Source: Mycobacterium sp. SMC-4
GTDB taxonomy: Bacteria > Actinomycetota > Actinomycetes > Mycobacteriales > Mycobacteriaceae
Length of the DNA: 64,000 nucleotides
Assembly: GCF_025263265.1 (NCBI RefSeq)
Contig: NZ_CP079869.1
Location: 2,976,001-3,040,000, forward strand
Reading direction: 5' to 3'
Under the pieces are notes generated by a model. It ran no database searches, had not been told where the DNA came from, and saw only the letters and a program-made list of their open reading frames with translations. This document shows, in pieces, positions 17,301 through 25,747 of this stretch (position 1 is its first letter; each line of letters opens with the position of its first letter). The position numbers and the translations under genes are program-made.

Positions 17301-18083
17301 TCAGATCCGCCATAGCGACTCCTGCGTCACGCTGGCCACCAGCGTCGTGTCCTCGGCGGTGATCGACCCCCGCGCCAGGCCGCGGGAGTCGCTGTGGCTG
17401 ATTGCCTCGGCTTGGTAGAGGTGCCACTTGTTCAGGTCGATCGGTCGGTGGAACCACACCGCGTGGTCGAGACTGGCAGCACCACCCGGTCCCGGCCGCT
17501 GAGCCTCGCCCGGCGGCCGGGCCGTGGCCACCAATCCCACATCGGAGATGAACGTCAGTGCGCAGGCCTGCAGCAGTGGGTCGTCTTCGACCTGCCGGCG
17601 GCTGCGCAACCACATCGGCTGGAGGGGCCAGTCATCGGCTCCGGGGCCGTCACTGCGCATGTCGAAGTGGTCAGCCCATCGCTCCGGCAGCGCAGTGACC
17701 GGGGTGGCGTCCGACCAGGTGACGCTGGGCTGTGCCGGGCGCTGCCAGTCCGTACTGGGTTCGGGCCGGTGAAACGAGGCCAGCATCTCGAAGATGGGGA
17801 CACCGTCCTGGCTCGCCGTCACCCGCCGGGTGTTGAACGACCTGCCGTCGCGAGTGCACTCCACCACGTACTCGACATCGACACCGACGCGGCCACCCTT
17901 GATGAAATACGCGTGCAACGACTGGGGCGGCCGGGTGGGGTCGATGGTCCGACCGGCCGCCGCGAGTGCCTGCGCTGCTATCAACCCACCGAAGAGCCGA
18001 CCGCCCGCGCCGAAAGCCGCTGCGGTACGGAAGGTCTGGCCGTATCCGTCCAGACGTACCAGGTCGGCGATCCAGCTGGGCAT
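17301..18083 (-). CDS. TesB-family acyl-CoA thioesterase II
   Basis: Double hot-dog thioesterase of 260 residues, TesB family. Signatures are FGGLIAAQALAAAGRT (first hot dog) and LDHAVWFHRPIDLNKWHLYQAEA (second), which include the catalytic Asp/Gln/Thr positions of this family. ATG 18083 (MPSWIADLV) has GGAGG just upstream; longer in-frame starts look non-coding. It is divergent from the large repeat-protein gene. It releases free fatty acids from long acyl-CoAs in the cytoplasm; substrate range is not known. Confidence 0.82.
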   Translation of the reverse strand: MPSWIADLVRLDGYGQTFRTAAAFGAGGRLFGGLIAAQALAAAGRTIDPTRPPQSLHAYFIKGGRVGVDVEYVVECTRDGRSFNTRRVTASQDGVPIFEMLASFHRPEPSTDWQRPAQPSVTWSDATPVTALPERWADHFDMRSDGPGADDWPLQPMWLRSRRQVEDDPLLQACALTFISDVGLVATARPPGEAQRPGPGGAASLDHAVWFHRPIDLNKWHLYQAEAISHSDSRGLARGSITAEDTTLVASVTQESLWRI

Positions 18084-18206
18084 GGTCCTCCGTCGTTGGC
18101 GGGTGGGTGCAGTCGCCACATCGTAGAGGGTTTGCCCTGGTTTGCTGATTCGCGCCTGTCCGGCTAACCCGAGGGCTACTGTCGTGCTCAAGTGGGAGGG
18201 GATCCC

Positions 18207-20594
18207 GTGTCAGCACAGCAACACTGCGGGTGGGTCGTCGGTATGTCGCTGACGGCAGGGATCGGTGCCGCCGTGCTGCTCGGTGGAGCGGGCACGGCTG
18301 CTGCGGACGCCTCGTCGGAGAGCAGGTCCTCGGAAAACAGGTCGTCGGAGAGCAGGTCCTCGGAAAACAGGAACGCCGCCGTCGAACGACCGCGGCGCCA
18401 TCACGACCGCAACCGCGCGGACCGTGCCGTCGACCGTCACGCGCTCTCGTCGACACGCACTCCGGCCGCCGACACCACCGTCGAGGCAGAACGCGAGGTG
18501 CGCAAGATCGACGACACGGCTGACCAGCAGGTCGGTGTCGCGCCCGCCGACGAGACAGACGGTCGCGAACCCGCTCCGCTGGACGCCGTCGCCACCACGG
18601 CACTGGGTTCCTCGGCAACCCGCAGGCTTGCCGAACCGGAGAGCGAACCCGCACCGAACTCCGCTCCGACGCTGACGACCCACGTGGGTACACCCGACGC
18701 GCTGACCGGTGTCACCAGTATCACCGCCATCGGTGTCGATCCGGATCTCGATGAGCTGAGCTACACCGCGGGCCGAGCGAGATTCGGCCTGGTCACCGGC
18801 GACGGAAGCGGTCAGTTCAGCTACACACCGTCCGACTTCTCGCGACTGCTGGCCCGACTGATGCCGTTCATCCGATCCGACCGCTTCACCGTGACGGTCA
18901 GCGACGGTCGCGGTGGGGTGACGTCATCGGTCGTCACCACCGCGATCATTCCCGTCAACGCCGCGCCGCGAGCCCGTCCGAGCACGATCGATGCACCCAA
19001 AGCCCATACCGGGATCGTCACCGGGCGGGCCAACGCCATCGACCCCAACCGGGACCGGCTGACCTTTCTTGCCTCCACGATCGACACCGGTCAGGGCACC
19101 GTCGTGGTCCGCAGCGACGGCAGATTCACCTACACTCCGACGGCCGAAGCCCGTCACGGCGCCGCCGCCACGACCGCGTCGCTGCTCGATCGGACCGTCA
19201 CGTTCCGGGTGAGCGTCACCGACGTCTTCGGAGCGATCACCGAGATCCCGGTCACGGTGCCGATCAGTCCGTCCAACACCGCGCCGACCGGAACCGTCCT
19301 GGTCGACGACCCGGACGCGACCACCGGGTTGGTGACCGGACGGGTCTTGGGCAGCGATGCCGACGGTGACAGCTTGACGTTCAGCGGTCCGACCGGCACC
19401 GCCCGGGGTACCGTCGCCGTCGACGCCGACGGCGCCTTCACCTACTCGCCCAGCGAGTTCGCCCGGCTGCTCGCGGCATCGGTGTACTCCACCCCGGCGT
19501 TGCGATCCGACACCTTCGAAGTCACGATTTCCGACGGGCACGGCGGGGCCACCATCGTCACCGTCAACGTCGCGATCAGCCCAGACACCCAGTCTCCGGC
19601 CACGGTGCCGCTGTCCACCTTCTGTGGGTGCACGATGATGCCCGTCGACAGCATCTATCACGCCGACATTCGTGGACTGGCCGCCCTCGCCGAATCGGCC
19701 GGCTGGATCGAATTGCTCGGCGGCGGTAGGGGAGCGACGATGCACGCCGGCTGGGGCGGCTCGGAGTGGATGGGCAGCACGGGCGGTATACCGGTCAACG
19801 TCGTGGGCCCCGACCATCCAACCGAGATGGTGATCTTCAACCGCGGTTACTCGACTTCGGGGCCGGGAATCGACAACCGCCCGTATGCAATCCCGGACCG
19901 TCCCCTAGTGGAGGGTATGCCTTCCTATCCGGCCTGGGACCGCCACTTGTTCGTGTTCCAGGAGGGAACCTGCATCTCGCAGGAGTTGATCAACGTCGCC
20001 AACGGTGTCGAACTGCCCGGGGCCGGGATTCTCGATATCTTGGGTAACGCTGTCTACCGGGCAATCTGGGGATCGACGTGGATAGCCCAGGGCGGTGTGC
20101 AGTACGACATGAACTCGGCTCTTTACCCCGCGATCGGCTTCGCCAACGCGTCGCGGCTGCCGCAGGTGCCGTTGCTGGTGCGCCCTGATGAGATCGAACG
20201 GGGCTACATCGATCACATGTTGGGGATCGTGATCCCGAAAAACCTTGGTGCAGGCTATGTGTGGCCGGCACGCGCGGGGGATGGCAGCGGCGCCGACGGA
20301 GTTCCGATGGGAATGGTGTTCCGGTTGCGTGAAGATATCGACCTCAGCGGATACACCGCTTCGACCCAGGCGGTGCTGCGGGCCCTTCAGGTGCACGGAG
20401 CCGTGGTCTTCGACTCGGGCGCCTCGGGCGGAGACGGGATCAAACTCGCGGGGATGAGCAATGGGTGGGAGGGCACCGACCTGCGGCAGATGCAGCGCGA
20501 ACTGAGTTCCATCCCGGTGCAGTGGTTCGAAGCTGTCGACGTGGTCGGCCTGGCCGCCGATCCCACCGTCGGCTGGTACGTCACCACCGTCTAG
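18207..20594 (+). CDS. Large exported protein with cadherin-like repeats and a conserved C-terminal domain
   Basis: Exported protein of 795 residues. GTG 18207 has AGGGG five bases upstream. Residues 1-36 are a signal peptide; a Ser/Glu/Arg-rich linker follows, containing a perfect 10-residue duplication (SSESRSSENR). Three VCBS/cadherin-like Ig repeats occupy roughly 150-255, 260-365 and 365-470, each with VTVSDGRGG- or SDGHGG-type calcium-loop motifs. The last 320 residues form a separate domain (PVDSIYHADIRGL, WDRHLFVFQ, YVWPARAG, PMGMVFRLREDIDLSG) that I recognise as a recurring uncharacterised secreted domain of actinobacteria and soil bacteria. The protein is probably a surface or secreted adhesin/enzyme; no catalytic residues can be assigned. 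Confidence 0.8.
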   Translation: MSAQQHCGWVVGMSLTAGIGAAVLLGGAGTAAADASSESRSSENRSSESRSSENRNAAVERPRRHHDRNRADRAVDRHALSSTRTPAADTTVEAEREVRKIDDTADQQVGVAPADETDGREPAPLDAVATTALGSSATRRLAEPESEPAPNSAPTLTTHVGTPDALTGVTSITAIGVDPDLDELSYTAGRARFGLVTGDGSGQFSYTPSDFSRLLARLMPFIRSDRFTVTVSDGRGGVTSSVVTTAIIPVNAAPRARPSTIDAPKAHTGIVTGRANAIDPNRDRLTFLASTIDTGQGTVVVRSDGRFTYTPTAEARHGAAATTASLLDRTVTFRVSVTDVFGAITEIPVTVPISPSNTAPTGTVLVDDPDATTGLVTGRVLGSDADGDSLTFSGPTGTARGTVAVDADGAFTYSPSEFARLLAASVYSTPALRSDTFEVTISDGHGGATIVTVNVAISPDTQSPATVPLSTFCGCTMMPVDSIYHADIRGLAALAESAGWIELLGGGRGATMHAGWGGSEWMGSTGGIPVNVVGPDHPTEMVIFNRGYSTSGPGIDNRPYAIPDRPLVEGMPSYPAWDRHLFVFQEGTCISQELINVANGVELPGAGILDILGNAVYRAIWGSTWIAQGGVQYDMNSALYPAIGFANASRLPQVPLLVRPDEIERGYIDHMLGIVIPKNLGAGYVWPARAGDGSGADGVPMGMVFRLREDIDLSGYTASTQAVLRALQVHGAVVFDSGASGGDGIKLAGMSNGWEGTDLRQMQRELSSIPVQWFEAVDVVGLAADPTVGWYVTTV
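18312..18371 (+). repeat. Two perfect 30-bp tandem copies
   Basis: Bases 18312-18341 and 18342-18371 are identical and in frame, each encoding SSESRSSENR in the linker just after the signal peptide. Such a unit can expand or contract by slippage without disrupting the frame. Confidence 0.9.
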
Positions 20595-20609
20595 TTGGGT
20601 GAGGTCAGG

Positions 20610-20735
20610 ACGTTGGCGACAGTCGCGTGGGCCCCTCTCGGTGTGATCATTGATCAGCCCCATGGCCTGCATAAGCGCGAACGTGGTTGCCCTAGAAGGC
20701 ACAAGGTCGATCTGGAAATGCGGTGTCAACAGCCC
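20610..20735 (-). pseudogene. Possible remnant of DNA-3-methyladenine glycosylase I (tag)
   Basis: Between two genes, the minus strand reads ATTFALMQAMGLINDHTERG, which resembles the conserved C-terminal helix of Tag-type 3-methyladenine glycosylases (VGPTTVYAFMQAMGLVNDH in consensus form). Nothing else of the 190-residue enzyme is present, there is no start codon with a ribosome site, and the flanking sequence does not align. It is best read as a decayed fragment; the match is short, so chance is not excluded. Confidence 0.45.
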
Positions 20736-20754
20736 CCTGACCCGCAATATCTCG

Positions 20755-21534
20755 TCATCCCAGATAGGCCGCGGTGGCCGCATCTGCGGGCAGGAACGCT
20801 TCGATACTCAGTTCGGCGGCGGTGAGGTCCAGTGCGGTGCCGAAAGTCGTCACCATGCTCAGGAAGCTGAGCCGGCGCCCGTCAAGAGTGTCCACCTCCA
20901 ACGGCACGGCGACCTCGCCGACGCGGTGACCATCGTCGAATCCACCCGGGTAGGACCGCAGTTCATCGAGCAACGCGCACAGCTCTGCAGGTCCACCGCC
21001 TGCGGCAATTTCCCGCTGTAACCGTGCCAACAGGTGGGCGCGCCACTGGGCGAGGTTGCGGATGCGCGGCGCGAGCCCCTGCGGGTGCAAGGCGATCCGC
21101 AGCGCGTTGGGCTCGTCGAGCAGAACGGGCGCGACCCCCTCGAGCAGCATGCCAGCACCTGGGTTGGCGAGCTGGATCATCCAGCAGCGGTCCACTGCGA
21201 TACACGGAAAGGGCTGGTAGGCATCGAGTACGCGCTGCACCCCGGCGCGCACCACGGCCATGTCCGGTTCGTCAAGCGATCGTTGCGCGAATTCCGGCGC
21301 CAGCCCCGCCGCGGCGAGCAGGCGGTTCTGTTCGCGGGGTGGGATGTCGAGCGCCTCGGCGAGTCGCAGCACCATCGCCCGACTGGGCGTCGAGCGGCCG
21401 GTCTCGACGAAGCTGACGTGCCGCGACGAGACGTCAGCGTCGATTGCGAGGTCGAGTTGGCTCATTCGACGGTGCCGGCGCCAGCGGCGCAACAACTCAC
21501 CGAAGGAGTCGGCGCACTCGGTTGCTACGGCCAT
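20755..21534 (-). CDS. XRE-family regulator with MmyB-type ligand domain
   Basis: Transcription regulator of 259 residues. The N-terminal helix-turn-helix reads FGELLRRWRRHRRMSQLDLA ... DVSSRHVSFVETGRS (about 10-60). The rest matches the MmyB-like domain, a PAS-like fold thought to bind a small hydrophobic ligand, with CIAVDRCWMIQLANPGA. It is divergent from a membrane-protein gene at 21622, and a perfect 17-bp palindrome lies in the 87-base gap, as expected for autoregulation together with control of the neighbour. Confidence 0.87.
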   Translation of the reverse strand: MAVATECADSFGELLRRWRRHRRMSQLDLAIDADVSSRHVSFVETGRSTPSRAMVLRLAEALDIPPREQNRLLAAAGLAPEFAQRSLDEPDMAVVRAGVQRVLDAYQPFPCIAVDRCWMIQLANPGAGMLLEGVAPVLLDEPNALRIALHPQGLAPRIRNLAQWRAHLLARLQREIAAGGGPAELCALLDELRSYPGGFDDGHRVGEVAVPLEVDTLDGRRLSFLSMVTTFGTALDLTAAELSIEAFLPADAATAAYLG

Positions 21535-21569
21535 AACTGCAAGTGTGGTGGGTATGACGTCGCCAGACC

Positions 21570-21586
21570 ATTACCTCTGAGGTAAT
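21570..21586. promoter_or_regulatory. Perfect 17-bp palindrome, candidate XRE operator
   Basis: ATTACCTCTGAGGTAAT: two 8-bp arms around a central T, with no mismatch. It sits 36 bases before the XRE start codon and 36 bases before the membrane-protein ATG, exactly midway in the divergent gap. Confidence 0.65.
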
Positions 21587-21621
21587 TGCCTCGCCTACCG
21601 GCGCATCGGCACCGTATAGGT

Positions 21622-22029
21622 ATGTCTGAGAGAAGCAGTCCGACCAATGCCGCGATCCCGCGCTGGTTGCGGGCGGTACTGGTCTGCGATCGAACCGGGT
21701 CGGCGTGGTACATCGGGGCCGGCTTCTTCTTCGCCCCGATCCTGATCCTGGTGTCGCCGTGGCCGGAGCTGACCGCCGTGCTGTGGGTCGTCATCGCAGT
21801 GGCCGGCCTATGGCTCGGCCTGCTCGGGGTGGCAATGGCCACCGGCCTGGCGATCGTGCTGCGCGCGAACGCCGAGATCCCGGAGGACTACTGGCGCACG
21901 GTCATCGACTATCCACAGACCACACCGCGAGCAGCTGCTGATGGAGCGTGTCAGCCATCCATTTCTCGAACCGTCGCGCCGACCAGCCGTGCGCCCCGAC
22001 GAGATGTCGGTGTATCACCGGGTCACTGA
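21622..22029 (+). CDS. Two-helix membrane protein overlapping tetR
   Basis: A 135-residue protein with two hydrophobic segments (about 28-50 GAGFFFAPILILVSP and 52-80 LWVVIAVAGLWLGLLG) ending in NAEIPEDYWRTVIDYPQ. The last 42 residues, from about 21902, lie antisense to the 3' end of the convergent tetR gene and are low-complexity, so the ancestral protein probably stopped near 21900 and now reads through. It is divergent from the XRE regulator and shares its operator-like palindrome, so it is a plausible target. Function unknown. Confidence 0.6.
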   Translation: MSERSSPTNAAIPRWLRAVLVCDRTGSAWYIGAGFFFAPILILVSPWPELTAVLWVVIAVAGLWLGLLGVAMATGLAIVLRANAEIPEDYWRTVIDYPQTTPRAAADGACQPSISRTVAPTSRAPRRDVGVSPGH

Positions 22030-22564
22030 ATAGGCACGCCAGATCGGTTGCGGCGGAAGTGCTCAATCCTTCGCGCAGTACTCCTCGCACGCGGACGGCA
22101 TCGACGACTGCCCGGGCACCGTCCCGACGTTGCGCGTGCAGCTTCTCCAGCAACGCGCGTGCACTTTCATCTGTGGTGGCCGCAGTTTCCAGCGCAGCGA
22201 AGAGTCCGCCGACGCGTTCGTCGATGGACCTGATCAGACGCGCCCATCCCTGCAGCAGGTCTCGGGCGTCGTCAAGGGCCATCAACGCGATCATTTCGGG
22301 CCGTTGGGCCAACGGCACCGGTTCGTCGTCACCCGCGATGGCCCAGTCCACCGCTGAGGACAGCAGCTCGGCCTTTCCGCCGAATGCCGTGAAAACTGTC
22401 TTGCGGCTGACGCCGGCGGCTGCGGCGATCGCGTCCACCGAAGTCCCCGCGTAGCCGGTCGTGACGAACGAGTCGACCGCGGCGGCAACAATTCTGCGCC
22501 TTGTCCGCTCTGCCTGTTCGTCCCGCACAGGCGAACGGTACGTGCGCTTGACATTCTCAGGCAT
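21902..22564 (-). CDS. TetR-family transcriptional regulator
   Basis: One-component repressor of 220 residues. The N-terminal helix-turn-helix is ERTRRRIVAAAVDSFVTTGY ... TSVDAIAAAAGVSRKTVFTAFGGKAELL (about 20-65); the remaining helices form a variable ligand pocket. It is divergent from the FAD monooxygenase at 22621 with a 56-base gap, so that gene is the likely target and its substrate a likely inducer. Its 3' end overlaps the convergent membrane-protein frame by 128 bases. Confidence 0.87.
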   Translation of the reverse strand: MPENVKRTYRSPVRDEQAERTRRRIVAAAVDSFVTTGYAGTSVDAIAAAAGVSRKTVFTAFGGKAELLSSAVDWAIAGDDEPVPLAQRPEMIALMALDDARDLLQGWARLIRSIDERVGGLFAALETAATTDESARALLEKLHAQRRDGARAVVDAVRVRGVLREGLSTSAATDLACLFSDPVIHRHLVGAHGWSARRFEKWMADTLHQQLLAVWSVDSR

Positions 22565-22611
22565 TTCGGGTGACCCTTGGTGTATTCATATCACCGAATG
22601 ATACTCGAAAT
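22563..22611. promoter_or_regulatory. TetR/monooxygenase divergent control region
   Basis: The gap holds a 6-bp inverted pair ATTTCG (22563-22568) and CGAAAT (22606-22611), an inner palindrome GGGTGACCC (22568-22576) and an imperfect TATTCAT/AATGATA pair. Any of these could hold the TetR operator; none is strong enough to name as the site. Confidence 0.35.
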
Positions 22612-22620
22612 GAGCTCGCA

Positions 22621-23982
22621 ATGCGCATCATCGTCGTCGGCGCCGGCCCCACCGGGCTATTCACTGCTGTCGCCCTGGCTCGCCGGGGACATCACGTGCT
22701 GGTTCTGGACCGCGACAACGGTCCCAGTTCGCTGGGGCACTGGCCACGCAGATCGGTCATGCAGTTCGAGCACGCACACACATTCCGGGGACCCGTCGTC
22801 GATGCGCTGACTTCGGAGATCCCAGATGCCTTGCGGGATATGCGACACGCGGGCGCAGACATCGTTGTGGCTGCCGACGGGGAGCCGTTGGCGTTGCGGA
22901 TCCGACGGATGACTTTCGAGCGGGTTCTGCGCGACATTGCGGCACGGCAGGCAGATCTGACGCTTCTGCCCGGACATAACGTCAAAGCGCTGATGCACGC
23001 TGGCGGCCGCGTCGTGGGCGTCCAGACGCGGACCGAGCGACTGACGGCTGACCTGGTGGTCGATGCCTCTGGACGGTCCGGACGGGTAACCCGCCACCTG
23101 CTCGGGCCCGGGGAAGGGGGACCGTGCGCAGCGATGTATGTCACCCGGCAGTTCCGACTCAAGACCGGGTCCGGACCCATGAACTCGCCCGTCGGCCTGT
23201 CATTGAGCCTGGAGGGATACTTCGCGGTTGCCTTCGTCCACGAGGACCGCCACTTCTCGATCACGCTCACCCACGGAGGCACTGATCGCCGTCTGCAACT
23301 GCTGCGCGAACCAGCCGTCTTCGAGGTGGCTGTGCGTGCCATCCCGGCGCTGAGCGTGTGGGCCGAGCCCGGCCGGGCCGAACCCGTGTCCGCGGTGCTC
23401 CCCGGTGGAAGGCTCTACAACACCTACCGCTCACAAGTCGCGGCCGACGGCCGCCCCTGCGCACCCGGGCTCATCGCGGTCGGCGATTCCGTGTGCACCA
23501 CAACACCCCTCGCCGGCCGAGGGGTCACGCTGGCTTTCCTGCAGGCACGTGCGCTGGTGGACATATTGGTCGAGCACCACTACGACATCGACACGGCCGC
23601 CATCGATTTCGATCGTTGGTGCCGCACCCACGTGCGCCCCTGGTTCACCGACCACGTACGCACCGACAACGACCGGATTCGTCGGTGGGCCGGCGGCGAC
23701 GTCCACCTTGACCGACCTCTGCCGTCAGACCTGGTGGTCGCGGCAGCTGCGGTAGATCCAGTCCTGCGGCCTGCAGTCAGCGCCTACGAACGTATGTCGG
23801 CTCTGCCGTCGAGTCTCGACGCGGTGCAGGAACGAGCCCGGTCTGTCTATGCCACGGGTTGGCGCCCACCGTCGGCCTCGGGGCCCACCGCCGCGGAATT
23901 GGCCGTGCTGTGTCAGACCGTCGGGGGATCGGAGCTACCCGCAGCCTGGTGCGCCACCGGACAGGAGCGCTGCCCTGCATAG
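22621..23982 (+). CDS. FAD-dependent monooxygenase/oxidoreductase
   Basis: Flavoprotein of 453 residues, group-A monooxygenase or geranylgeranyl-reductase-like fold. The dinucleotide loop IVVGAGPTGLFTAVALARRG opens the protein (residues 2-22), a second contact is DLVVDASGRSG (about 145) and the ribityl motif IAVGDSVCTTTPLAGRGV lies at about 290. ATG 22621 is used because the Rossmann strand starts there. The gene is divergent from tetR. Its end overlaps the 3' end of the convergent P450 gene by 70 bases. The substrate is unknown. Confidence 0.8.
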   Translation: MRIIVVGAGPTGLFTAVALARRGHHVLVLDRDNGPSSLGHWPRRSVMQFEHAHTFRGPVVDALTSEIPDALRDMRHAGADIVVAADGEPLALRIRRMTFERVLRDIAARQADLTLLPGHNVKALMHAGGRVVGVQTRTERLTADLVVDASGRSGRVTRHLLGPGEGGPCAAMYVTRQFRLKTGSGPMNSPVGLSLSLEGYFAVAFVHEDRHFSITLTHGGTDRRLQLLREPAVFEVAVRAIPALSVWAEPGRAEPVSAVLPGGRLYNTYRSQVAADGRPCAPGLIAVGDSVCTTTPLAGRGVTLAFLQARALVDILVEHHYDIDTAAIDFDRWCRTHVRPWFTDHVRTDNDRIRRWAGGDVHLDRPLPSDLVVAAAAVDPVLRPAVSAYERMSALPSSLDAVQERARSVYATGWRPPSASGPTAAELAVLCQTVGGSELPAAWCATGQERCPA

Positions 23983-25202
23983 TCGACCGGCCAGTGCTTG
24001 ATGCCGTTGAGCCACCCCGACCGCAGCCGGTCCGGGGGACCGAGGGCGGTGAGGTCGGGAAGGTGATCGGCGATCGCGTTGAACATCAACTCGATGGTCA
24101 TCCGGGCCAGGTTCGCGCCGATGCAGTAATGCGCACCGGTGCCGCCGAAGCCAACGTGCGGGTTCGGATCACGCAGAATATTGAAGGCGTGCGGGTCGTC
24201 GAAGACCTCTTCGTCGAAGTTGGCCGATCGATACGACATCACCACGCGCTGGCCCTTCTTGATGAGCACACCGGAAAGCTCGTAGTCCTGCAGCGCAGTG
24301 CGCTGGAATGACGTCACCGGGGTGGCCCAGCGCACGATCTCGTCGACGGCGGTCAACGGCCGCTCGCGCTTGAACAGCTCCCACTGATCGGGGTGCTCGG
24401 TGAACGCGACCATCCCGTGGGTGATCGAGTTCCGGGTGGTTTCGTTGCCGGCCACCGCCAGCAGCACCATGAAGAACCCGAACTCGTCGTCGGAGAGTTT
24501 GTGGCCCTCGACGTCGGCTTCGATCAGCGTGGTGACGATGTCTTCGCCGGGTTGTTCGGCCCGACGCGCGGCCAGCTCCATCGCGTACATGATGAGCTCG
24601 GTCGCCGCGTTCCTGTTGTCGTAGTGGGCATACTCCGGGTCGTCGTCACTGACCATCTGATTCGACCAGTCGAAGAGCTTCTTGCGGTCTTCCAGCGGCA
24701 CCCCGAGCAGACCGGCGATGGCCTGCAGCGGCAGTTCGCACGACACCTGCTCGACGAAATCGCCGGACCCGCTGGCCGCTGCGGCCCGAGCGATCTCCTG
24801 GGCCCGCCGGTCCAGGTCGGCACGCAGTCGTTCCACGGCGCGTGGAGTGAATCCGCGCGAGATGATCTTGCGCAGATGGGTGTGATGCGGTGCATCCATG
24901 TTGAGCAGGACGTACTTGCCGGTTTCGATCTGCTCACCCGTCGAACCCTCGGGATAGCGCGGCAACGCCGTCTTCTCCAGACTGGAGAAGACGTCGCTGC
25001 GTTTCGAGATCTCTTTGACATCGCGGTGTTTGGTGACCAACCAGAATCCGCCGTCGTCGAAACCACCGATGCCGTCCGGCTGCTCGTTCCACCAGATCGG
25101 AGCGTGGCGGCGCAGGTGGGCCAGTTCCTCGACCGGCAGTCGCTCACGATTGAGATCAGGGTCGGTGAAATCGAAACCGGGCTGGAAGGTGGGAGTCGCC
25201 AT
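23913..25202 (-). CDS. cyp125: Cytochrome P450, CYP125 type (steroid C26-monooxygenase-like)
   Basis: Haem monooxygenase of 429 residues. The sequence follows CYP125A1 (Rv3545c) closely as I recall it: PGFDFTDPDLNRERLPVEEL, LNMDAPHHTHLRKIISRGFT, FVEQVSCELPLQAIAGLLGV, the I-helix AGNETTRNSIT, and the haem loop FGGTGAHYCIGANLARM with its cysteine. CYP125 enzymes oxidise the terminal side-chain carbon of cholesterol/cholestenone. ATG 25202 has TAGGAG upstream. The C-terminus carries about 11 extra residues after CPVAH that overlap the convergent monooxygenase gene. No KstR box is seen directly upstream, unlike genuine cyp125, so this may be a paralogue with a different sterol or lipid substrate. 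Confidence 0.88.
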   Translation of the reverse strand: MATPTFQPGFDFTDPDLNRERLPVEELAHLRRHAPIWWNEQPDGIGGFDDGGFWLVTKHRDVKEISKRSDVFSSLEKTALPRYPEGSTGEQIETGKYVLLNMDAPHHTHLRKIISRGFTPRAVERLRADLDRRAQEIARAAAASGSGDFVEQVSCELPLQAIAGLLGVPLEDRKKLFDWSNQMVSDDDPEYAHYDNRNAATELIMYAMELAARRAEQPGEDIVTTLIEADVEGHKLSDDEFGFFMVLLAVAGNETTRNSITHGMVAFTEHPDQWELFKRERPLTAVDEIVRWATPVTSFQRTALQDYELSGVLIKKGQRVVMSYRSANFDEEVFDDPHAFNILRDPNPHVGFGGTGAHYCIGANLARMTIELMFNAIADHLPDLTALGPPDRLRSGWLNGIKHWPVDYAGQRSCPVAHQAAGSSDPPTV

Positions 25203-25298
25203 ACTGGCTCCTAACCGTCAGAGGGCCTATCGCATTGCTACACCACCAGCGGGCCCGGTGTAACGAAATCGCCGTGCGTGGGGAAGCACAGAGTGACA

Positions 25299-25742
25299 AT
25301 GGACGGCGACCCGGAGGGGGCCTCGGTGAAGTTGCGACGCGATGCGATGACCGTTGGTGTGGCAGGAGCGGCGATGTGGGCCGGGCTGCTGACCTGTGCG
25401 CCGCTGGCCACGGCCGAGCCGCTGCCGCCCGCCCCGCCCGTTGCGCCGGCGCCCGAGCAGCCGGTGGTCACCAGTTCGGCTCAGCCCGCCACCGAAGGCG
25501 TCCCGCATCTGGCCAGCCCGCACAACCTGCCGCCCGGCACCAGCACCACACCGGTGTCGCAGTCGCGGCTGGACTACCTACGCGACCTCTGGCATGCCAT
25601 GCAAACCCAGGAAGTCAGTGGCAGCAATGCGCTGCTGCTGCTCACGCAGCGCCCGCTGAGTTCCGGGCCCCCGGCGGCGCAGCCGGTCCCGGCGCCGCCG
25701 CCGGCCCTGCCCCCACTACCGCCGCCGGCGCCGACGCCGTAG
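25299..25742 (+). CDS. Exported proline-rich protein
   Basis: A 147-residue exported protein. A signal peptide (VGVAGAAMWAGLLTCAPLATA) ends near residue 40; the mature part is Pro/Ala-rich, with one possible ordered helix (SRLDYLRDLWHAMQTQEVSG, about 90-108) and a C-terminal run of PAPPPALPPLPPP. An in-frame GTG at 25293 and another at 25278 are alternative starts. It converges on the oxidoreductase. Such proteins are common on mycobacterial surfaces; no activity can be assigned. Confidence 0.65.
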   Translation: MDGDPEGASVKLRRDAMTVGVAGAAMWAGLLTCAPLATAEPLPPAPPVAPAPEQPVVTSSAQPATEGVPHLASPHNLPPGTSTTPVSQSRLDYLRDLWHAMQTQEVSGSNALLLLTQRPLSSGPPAAQPVPAPPPALPPLPPPAPTP

Positions 25743-25747
25743 TCGGG

